From Bryobacterales bacterium (GTDB lineage: Bacteria; Acidobacteriota; Terriglobia; Bryobacterales; Bryobacteraceae), in contig PMEV01000271.1 of NCBI GenBank assembly GCA_003154855.1, forward strand, positions 11,380 to 17,704: 6,325 nt of DNA, given 5' to 3'. Below the pieces are notes generated by a model that saw only the letters and a program-made list of their open reading frames with translations, searched no databases and had not been told where the DNA came from. Each line of letters starts with the position of its first letter. Positions within the stretch are counted from its first letter, which is position 1. The translations under genes and the position numbers were made by a program. Shown here in pieces: positions 1 through 4,762 of this stretch.

Positions 1-102
1 CAGCAACTCGAGCGCGGCGGCGAGAATCTTTTGGCGGACCGCCTCGTCGCGCGGTCTGCCCTGCGGGCGCGATTGCTCTTCGGGCTCCGCTGTCTTCTCC
101 AT
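1..102 (-). CDS. TetR/AcrR-family transcriptional repressor, N-terminal fragment (cut by left window edge)
   Basis: Read on the minus strand from ATG at 100-102, the first 34 codons give MEKTAEPEEQSRP and then GRPRDEAVRQKILAAALELL. The charged, proline-containing leader followed by GRPR and a first helix ending ILAAALELL is the standard opening of TetR-family DNA-binding domains. The helix-turn-helix and ligand-binding domain lie outside the window. There is no good Shine-Dalgarno before this ATG. An in-frame GTG at 109-111 would add three residues, so the start is provisional. The gene is divergent from the efflux permease and separated from it by 100 bp. From known TetR biology, I infer that it represses the efflux genes, and probably itself, until a substrate binds. 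The family call is firm; the target is inferred from position. Confidence 0.87.
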   Translation of the reverse strand, partial: MEKTAEPEEQSRPQGRPRDEAVRQKILAAALELL

Positions 103-134
103 CGGGTACACAGGTAGTGTATCATAGAATGAAA

Positions 135-154
135 ACGAAACCGTATCGTTTCGT
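135..154. promoter_or_regulatory. Probable TetR-type operator palindrome in the divergent spacer
   Basis: The arms ACGAAAC (135-141) and GTTTCGT (148-154) are perfect inverted repeats around a 6-bp centre, CGTATC. Eight of the ten symmetric base pairs match. Size and location suit a TetR dimer site controlling both divergent genes. Possible -10 hexamers lie on its left flank: TAGAAT at 125-130 on the plus strand and TATGAT at 121-126 on the minus strand. I find no convincing -35 partner for either, so the promoters are not annotated. The palindrome is seen directly; binding by the adjacent repressor is inferred. Confidence 0.6.
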
Positions 155-202
155 AGCTGCTCTGCGGCGGCCCGGTGGCCGGCCCGGAAGGACTCCGATT
201 GC

Positions 203-3200
203 ATGTGGATCGTTCGACTCGCTCTACGCCGGCCTTACACCTTTATCGTCGTAGCCATACTCATCCTGCTGCTCAGCCCCGTGGTGATTTCCCGCATGCC
301 CACCGATATTTTTCCGAATATCAATATCCCGGTGGTGGCCGCCTGCTGGAGCTATACGGGGCTGAGCCCGCGCGAGTTCGAAGGCCGCATCGTTTCCGGT
401 TACGAGCGCTCGCTGAGCACCACCGTCAACGACATCGAGCACATCGAGTCGCAAACTCTGAGCGGCTCCTCGGTGGTCAAAGTCTTCTTTCACCCCACCG
501 TGAACATCAACACGGCCATCGCGCAGGTCACGGCGATTTCGCAGACCGTGCTGCGCTCCATGCCGCCCGGCATCACGCCGCCGTTGGTGATTAGCTACAA
601 CGCTTCCACGGTTCCGATTCTGCAGATTTCACTTTCGAGTCCCACGCTTTCCGAACAGGAATTGGGCGACCTGGGCCTGAATTTCATGCGTTCCCAGTTG
701 GCCACCGTGTTCGGCTCTTCCGTGCCCTTCCCGTACGGCGGAAAGACGCCGCAGATCATGGTGGATATCAATCCGGCGCTGCTCCAGTCGAAGGGCCTTT
801 CGCCGCAGGACGTGGTCAACGCGGTGGGGACGGAGAACCTGATCCTTCCGGCCGGGACTTCCAAGATCGGGCCGTTCGAATACCAGGTGGACATGAACGG
901 CAGCCCGCAAACCGTTGCCGAATTGGCCGACCTCCCGATCAAGGCGGTGCATGGCGCGACGATCTACCTAAAGGACGTCGGGAGCGTGCGGAACGGCTTT
1001 GCGCCTCAGACCAATATCGTCCGGCGCGACGGGCGCCGCGGCACGCTGATGATCGTCTACAAGACCGGCAGCGCCTCCACCCTCGCCATCGTCAAAGGAG
1101 TTCGCGATCTGGTTCCCGTGATGTCGGCGTCTCTGCCCAAGGACCTCAAGATCGATCTGCTGGCCGACCAATCCATCTTTGTCCGGGCCGCCATCAACGG
1201 CGTGGTCCGCGAGGCCATCGTCGCCGCCTGCCTCACCGGCCTCATGATTCTGCTGTTCCTGGGAAGCTGGCGCAGCACCGTGATCATTGCCACTTCCATA
1301 CCTCTTTCGATCCTATGCTCGCTGATCGTCCTGTGGGGACTAAACGAGACCATCAACCTGATGACGCTGGGAGGGCTGGCCCTGGCCGTGGGCATTCTGG
1401 TGGACGACGCCACCGTGGAGGTCGAGAACATCAACCGCCAGCTCGATATGGGCAAGGAAATGGTAACCGCCATTCTGGACGGCGCCCAGCAGATTGCCGT
1501 CCCGGCGTTCGTCTCCACCCTCGCCATCTGCATCGTCTTTCTTCCCATGTTCTTCCTGAACGGCGTGCCGAGATACCTGTTCGTCCCCATGGCGGAGGCG
1601 GTGGTTTTCGCCATGCTGGCCTCGTACGGCCTGTCGCGCTCGCTCGTCCCCACCCTCGCCAAGTATCTGCTAAGAGCCGAGCACGGCGCCGCCGCAACCG
1701 GCAAACGGCGCTGGAACTTTCTGGCCGCTTTCCAGCAAAGCTTCGAGCGGGGGTTTTCGTCGTTTCGCGAAGGTTACTCCGGGCTGCTGGACGCCGCCGT
1801 TCGCCACCGCCGCGTTTTTCTGCCCGCGTTCCTGATCGCTTGCCTTTCCGCCTTTCTGCTGATCCCGTGGCTGGGCCAGGACTTTTTCCCCAACGTCGAT
1901 ACCGGCCAGATCAAGCTCCACATGCGCGTCCGAACCGGCATGCGCGTCGAGGAGACGGCGCGCTATTGCGACCTGGTGGAGAATTCGCTCCGCAGGCAGA
2001 TTCCTCGGCGCGACCTGGAAGGCATCCTGGATAACATCGGTCTGCCGACCAGCACGATCAACATGACCTACAGCAACTCCGCGCCGATCGGCTCCGAGGA
2101 CGCGGACATTCTGGTCTCGCTGAACGAGAACCACCGGCCCACCGCGGACTATGTGCGGATGTTGCGCAAATCGCTGCCACGCGAGTTTCCCGGCACGATC
2201 TTCTCGTTTCCGCCCGCGGATATGGTGGGCCAGATTCTGAACTTCGGATTGCCGGCGCCGATCGACATTCAGGTTGCCGGCCGCGACGTTCAGGCCAACC
2301 GGCGGTTCGCGGACGAGCTGCTGAACCGGCTGCGCCACGTGCCCGGCGCCGCCGACTTGCGGGTCCACCAGGCCTTCAATCACCCCAAACTCCACGTCGA
2401 AGTAGACCGCACCAAGGCGGCCGAAAGCGGCTTCACGCAGCGCGATGTCGCGAACTCCCTGTTGATCTCGCTCAGCGGCAGCCAGCAGACCACGCCTACC
2501 TTCTGGCTCAACCCGACGAACGGCGTGAGCTACAACTTGGTCACGCAAACTCCGCAGTATCGTATCCAGTCGCTAGGCGACCTCCGGAGCATTCCCATCA
2601 CCGGAGCGGGAGCGTCGCAACCGGAGATCCTCGCGGATGTGGCGGCCATCCGGCGCTCCGAAGACCCGGAAGTGGCTTCGCACCGCGACGTGGCGCCCGT
2701 CGTCGATATCTACGGCGCGGTCCAGGACCGCGATCTGGGCGCCGTGGGCCGCGATATCGAGCGGGTCGTGAATTCGACCCGCAAATCGCTGCCGCGCGGC
2801 TCCCGCCTTTTCGTGCGCGGGCAACTGGCCACCATGCAAGACTCCTACGTCAACCTGCTGGGCGGACTTGTATTCTCGATCGTCCTGGTCTACCTGCTGA
2901 TCGTGGTGAACTTCCAGTCGTGGCTGGACCCGTTTATCATCATTACCGCCTTGCCCGCCGCCCTCGCCGGCATCGTGCTGTTCCTCTTCGCCACCGGAAC
3001 CACCTTGAGTGTTCCGGCGCTCATGGGAGCCATTATGTGTATGGGCGTGGCGACGTCCAACAGTATCCTGATTGTCTCGTTTGCGAAGGAACGGCTGGAA
3101 GCGACCCACGACTCGGCGGCCGCGGCGGTCCAGGCGGGCGCCACGCGGCTGCGGCCGGTCATTATGACGGCGCTGGCCATGATCATCGGAATGGTGCCCA

Positions 3201-3361
3201 TGGCGTTGGGGCTGGGCGAAGGCGGCGAGCAGAATGCCCCGCTGGGCCGCGCGGTGATCGGCGGCCTGCTGCTGGCGACCGTAGCCACGTTGTTCTTCGT
3301 GCCGGCGGTCTTCAGCCTCATGCACCGCCATCGCCATCCACCCCAGGAGGCGCGACCATGA
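203..3361 (+). CDS. RND-family efflux permease (HAE-type inner-membrane transporter)
   Basis: This is the inner-membrane pump of a tripartite efflux system, exporting hydrophobic or amphiphilic compounds by proton antiport. At 1052 residues it is full length for the HAE group. TM1 spans about residues 10-30. It is followed by a long periplasmic porter loop to about 335, TM2-TM6, TM7 at about 538-557, a second periplasmic loop, and TM8-TM12 from about 884. TM4 carries the proton-relay Asp pair (D401, D402 in GILVDDATVEVEN), which argues against the metal-exporting HME group. TM11 retains RLRPVIMT (982-989). The TM10 lysine of AcrB-like pumps is replaced by Ser952 in GVATSNSILIVSF. The start at 203 matches the family opening MWIVRLALRRPYTF; GGAAGGA at 186-192 is its ribosome site, with a rather long 10-nt gap. 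The permease precedes its fusion protein, the reverse of acrAB. The substrate cannot be read from sequence. Confidence 0.96.
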   Translation: MWIVRLALRRPYTFIVVAILILLLSPVVISRMPTDIFPNINIPVVAACWSYTGLSPREFEGRIVSGYERSLSTTVNDIEHIESQTLSGSSVVKVFFHPTVNINTAIAQVTAISQTVLRSMPPGITPPLVISYNASTVPILQISLSSPTLSEQELGDLGLNFMRSQLATVFGSSVPFPYGGKTPQIMVDINPALLQSKGLSPQDVVNAVGTENLILPAGTSKIGPFEYQVDMNGSPQTVAELADLPIKAVHGATIYLKDVGSVRNGFAPQTNIVRRDGRRGTLMIVYKTGSASTLAIVKGVRDLVPVMSASLPKDLKIDLLADQSIFVRAAINGVVREAIVAACLTGLMILLFLGSWRSTVIIATSIPLSILCSLIVLWGLNETINLMTLGGLALAVGILVDDATVEVENINRQLDMGKEMVTAILDGAQQIAVPAFVSTLAICIVFLPMFFLNGVPRYLFVPMAEAVVFAMLASYGLSRSLVPTLAKYLLRAEHGAAATGKRRWNFLAAFQQSFERGFSSFREGYSGLLDAAVRHRRVFLPAFLIACLSAFLLIPWLGQDFFPNVDTGQIKLHMRVRTGMRVEETARYCDLVENSLRRQIPRRDLEGILDNIGLPTSTINMTYSNSAPIGSEDADILVSLNENHRPTADYVRMLRKSLPREFPGTIFSFPPADMVGQILNFGLPAPIDIQVAGRDVQANRRFADELLNRLRHVPGAADLRVHQAFNHPKLHVEVDRTKAAESGFTQRDVANSLLISLSGSQQTTPTFWLNPTNGVSYNLVTQTPQYRIQSLGDLRSIPITGAGASQPEILADVAAIRRSEDPEVASHRDVAPVVDIYGAVQDRDLGAVGRDIERVVNSTRKSLPRGSRLFVRGQLATMQDSYVNLLGGLVFSIVLVYLLIVVNFQSWLDPFIIITALPAALAGIVLFLFATGTTLSVPALMGAIMCMGVATSNSILIVSFAKERLEATHDSAAAAVQAGATRLRPVIMTALAMIIGMVPMALGLGEGGEQNAPLGRAVIGGLLLATVATLFFVPAVFSLMHRHRHPPQEARP
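3345..3350 (+). promoter_or_regulatory. Perfect Shine-Dalgarno AGGAGG inside the permease 3' end
   Basis: AGGAGG lies 7 nt before the ATG at 3358-3360, within the last codons of the permease. It is the strongest ribosome site in the efflux operon. It serves the start of the 31-codon ORF rather than the fusion-protein start, which has only GGGAG at 3436-3440, nine nt before ATG 3450. This makes translation of the short ORF plausible. Confidence 0.7.
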
Positions 3362-3453
3362 GGGAAGAGACGTGGGGCGGGCAATCTTGCCCGCAGCCGG
3401 CCTTCCGGCCGGCTCCGAACTCACGTGTTGCATCCGGGAGCGTTATCTCATGA
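3358..3453 (+). CDS. 31-codon coupling ORF between permease and fusion protein, built partly from a palindromic repeat
   Basis: The ATG at 3358 overlaps the permease stop as ATGA, behind a perfect AGGAGG. Its own TGA at 3451-3453 overlaps the fusion-protein ATG at 3450, again as ATGA. The ORF therefore exactly bridges the two efflux genes, in a third frame. The peptide begins MREETWGGQSCPQPAF and ends VASGSVIS. It has no membrane segment, no signal peptide and no domain I recognise. Residues about 7-19 are translated from the two-hairpin element. I infer that ribosomes reading it melt the hairpins and hand over to the fusion-protein start. Alternatively, 3358 is the original start of the fusion-protein gene, disconnected when the element inserted. 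A functional peptide is less likely than a coupling role. The double overlap is seen; translation is inferred. Confidence 0.45.
   Translation: MREETWGGQSCPQPAFRPAPNSRVASGSVIS
3372..3414. repeat. Two-hairpin palindromic element, copy A (operon junction)
   Basis: A GTGGG lead-in (3372-3376) precedes two abutting hairpins. The first is GCGGGCAA / TTGCCCGC (8-bp stem, 2-nt loop, 3377-3394). The second is AGCCGGCC / GGCCGGCT (8-bp stem, 4-nt loop, 3395-3414). Both stems are perfect. The element has no stop codon in any of the six frames and lies wholly inside the 31-codon ORF. No T-tract follows, so it is not a standard terminator. The layout matches the element at 4677-4719. In mRNA it could slow ribosomes or exonucleases between permease and fusion-protein messages, as REP elements do in other operons (inference). 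Confidence 0.8.
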
Positions 3454-4619
3454 GTGATCTCGAAGCACAGCCGCCCTCCGTTCGGCCGGTGCGGAAGTTG
3501 GTATTCGTCCTGGTGCTGCTGGTCTTGGCGGTGGGCCTCGCCCTGCTCGTCTTCCATGGCATCCAGACCCGGGTTCGCGCGGAGGCTACGCTCGTGCGCG
3601 AGACGGAGAGCTCCGCGGCCCTGTCGGTCGGCGTCATCCGGCCCAAAGCGGGCGCGCCCGAAGACGAACTGGTCCTTCCCGGCAACATCCAGGCGTTCAC
3701 CGACGCGCCCGTCTATGCGCGCACCAACGGCTACCTGAAGCGCTGGTACTTCGATATCGGGGCGCGCGTCAAGTCCGGAGCGTTGCTCGCGGAGATCGAA
3801 ACTCCGGAAGTCGACCAGCAGTTACGGCAAGCCCGGGCCGAACTGGAGACCGCGCAGGCCAATAATCGGCTCGCGGCGACCACCGCGGACCGCTGGAAAT
3901 CTCTGCTCGAATCCGATTCCGTGTCGCACCAGGAGACCGAGGAGAAGGTCGGAGACCTGGCGGCGAAAAAGGCGGCGGAAGCTGCGGCCAGCGCGAACGT
4001 CAAACGTCTGGAAGAGATGCAATCCTGGGAACGGATCTACGCGCCCTTCGATGGCGTCGTCACGGCGCGCAATGTGGACCTCGGCTCCCTGATCAACGCC
4101 GGCAGCAACGGCTCCGGCAAGGAGTTGTTTCACATCGCCGCCATCCGCGAGATGCGTGTATACGTGCAGGTGCCGCAGGCCTTCTCGCGCGCGGCGCGGC
4201 CCGGAACCCCGGCGGAGCTGGCCCTTGCCGAGTTGCCCGGCCGCCGCTTCCGGGGGCGCATTACCCGAACATCGAATGCCATCGATCCGGCTTCGCGCAC
4301 TCTGATGATTGAAGTGGACGTGGAAAACCTGGACGGCGCGCTGCTGCCCGGGGCTTACGTCCAGGTTCATCTGAAGCTGCGGGCGGCGGACCGCACATTA
4401 ACGGTGCCGGTCAATGTGCTCCTGTTCCGCTCGGAAGGCATTAGCGTGGCCGCCGTTCGCGACGGCCGTATCGTGCTGCTCCCCATCACCATCGGCCACG
4501 ACTACGGCGACGATGTGGAAATCACCTCCGGCGTGAGCGCCGCGGATCGGTTGATCGTCAACCCGCCGGACTCGATCGTCGCTGGCCAAGCCGTGCAAAT
4601 CGCCGGCCACACCCGTTGA
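3450..4619 (+). CDS. RND efflux periplasmic adaptor / membrane-fusion protein (HlyD/AcrA-like)
   Basis: This 389-residue adaptor would link the upstream RND pump to an outer-membrane channel. A single N-terminal membrane anchor (residues about 17-36) follows a short basic cytoplasmic stretch. There is no lipobox cysteine, so it is held by the anchor, not by lipid. The first half of the split lipoyl domain is at about 86-120 (APVYARTNGYLKRWYFDIGA). A helical hairpin runs from about 121 to 190, rich in Ala, Glu and Gln. The second lipoyl half is at about 198-215 (APFDGVVTARNVDLG). A beta-barrel (about 235-310) and a membrane-proximal domain (about 316-385) follow. I chose ATG 3450 because it gives the usual basic-then-hydrophobic N-terminus and has GGGAG 9 nt upstream. 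A GTG at 3372 in the same frame would add 26 residues encoded by the palindromic element and is rejected. The start is ATGA-coupled to the preceding short ORF. No outer-membrane factor gene follows. Confidence 0.95.
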   Translation: MSDLEAQPPSVRPVRKLVFVLVLLVLAVGLALLVFHGIQTRVRAEATLVRETESSAALSVGVIRPKAGAPEDELVLPGNIQAFTDAPVYARTNGYLKRWYFDIGARVKSGALLAEIETPEVDQQLRQARAELETAQANNRLAATTADRWKSLLESDSVSHQETEEKVGDLAAKKAAEAAASANVKRLEEMQSWERIYAPFDGVVTARNVDLGSLINAGSNGSGKELFHIAAIREMRVYVQVPQAFSRAARPGTPAELALAELPGRRFRGRITRTSNAIDPASRTLMIEVDVENLDGALLPGAYVQVHLKLRAADRTLTVPVNVLLFRSEGISVAAVRDGRIVLLPITIGHDYGDDVEITSGVSAADRLIVNPPDSIVAGQAVQIAGHTR

Positions 4620-4631
4620 CCGCAATCCCCA

Positions 4632-4670
4632 CTACGCTCTGCCGCTCGACAATTCCGCGTTAGCAGCCAT
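4632..4670 (-). repeat. Direct repeat copy 1: stranded duplicate of the symporter C-terminal tail
   Basis: On the minus strand this reads MAANAELSSGRA and then TAG. That repeats the last 12 codons and stop of the symporter at 4724-4762 (MAANAELSTGRA, TAG). The match is 35 of 39 nt. Three of the four differences are synonymous third-position changes (GCT/GCC, TCG/TCA, GCG/GCT); the fourth is Ser/Thr. It is not joined in frame to the symporter, since the offset is 92 nt. The TAG lies 12 nt from the fusion-protein stop. The change pattern suggests the two copies diverged while both were coding, so this may be the tail of a deleted paralogous symporter. Confidence 0.8.
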
Positions 4671-4676
4671 GCTGAT

Positions 4677-4719
4677 GTAGGGCGGACGTCCACGTCCGCG
4701 CCGGACCTCCAGGTCCGGC
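4677..4719. repeat. Two-hairpin palindromic element, copy B (convergent intergenic region)
   Basis: A GTAGG lead-in (4677-4681) precedes two abutting perfect hairpins. They are GCGGACGT / ACGTCCGC (8-bp stem, CC loop, 4682-4699) and GCCGGACCT / AGGTCCGGC (9-bp stem, CC loop, 4700-4719). The lengths (18 then 20) equal those of the element at 3377-3414, while stem sequences differ in a pairing-preserving way. It is free of stops in all six frames. It lies between the convergent 3' ends of the efflux operon and the symporter. It might block read-through or protect 3' ends, but it lacks a T-tract on either strand. Confidence 0.8.
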
Positions 4720-4723
4720 TGGG

Positions 4724-4762
4724 CTAAGCTCTGCCGGTTGACAATTCCGCGTTAGCGGCCAT
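4724..4762 (-). repeat. Direct repeat copy 2: the symporter's own 3' end
   Basis: This is the last 12 codons and TAG stop of the symporter gene. The same 39 nt, with four differences, recur 92 nt further downstream at 4632-4670, and the palindromic element sits between the copies. Similarity begins at the ATG of MAANAEL and ends exactly at the stop codon. The flanks on both sides are unrelated. Confidence 0.8.

Noticed and set aside
1670..2548. Long minus-strand ORF opposite the permease (about 290 codons)
   Set aside because: It is antisense to a complete, well-matched RND gene; its low-complexity Arg/Gly/Val/Gln composition is typical of shadow frames in GC-rich DNA.
3422..3427. CACGTG palindrome between the hairpins and the fusion-protein start
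   Set aside because: A 6-bp dyad is expected by chance in DNA of this composition and has no supporting context.
2573..3433. Second long minus-strand ORF opposite the permease 3' half
   Set aside because: It is very rich in His, Arg, Gln and Gly with no domain pattern, so it is a shadow of the conserved plus-strand frame.
3372..3449. GTG at 3372 as the start of the membrane-fusion protein, adding 26 residues
   Set aside because: The extra residues are translated from the palindromic element, contain two adjacent cysteines and would bury the normal basic-plus-hydrophobic N-terminus. ATG 3450 has a ribosome site at 3436-3440.
3358..3454. ATGAG at 3358 and 3450 as a 5-bp target-site duplication of a mobile element
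   Set aside because: Five shared bases are expected at two start codons, and they do not abut the palindromic element, so they do not prove transposition.
4682..4719. Bidirectional rho-independent terminator between the convergent genes
   Set aside because: The stems are strong but no T-run follows on either strand, and the same two-hairpin layout occurs inside the efflux operon, where full termination would be harmful.
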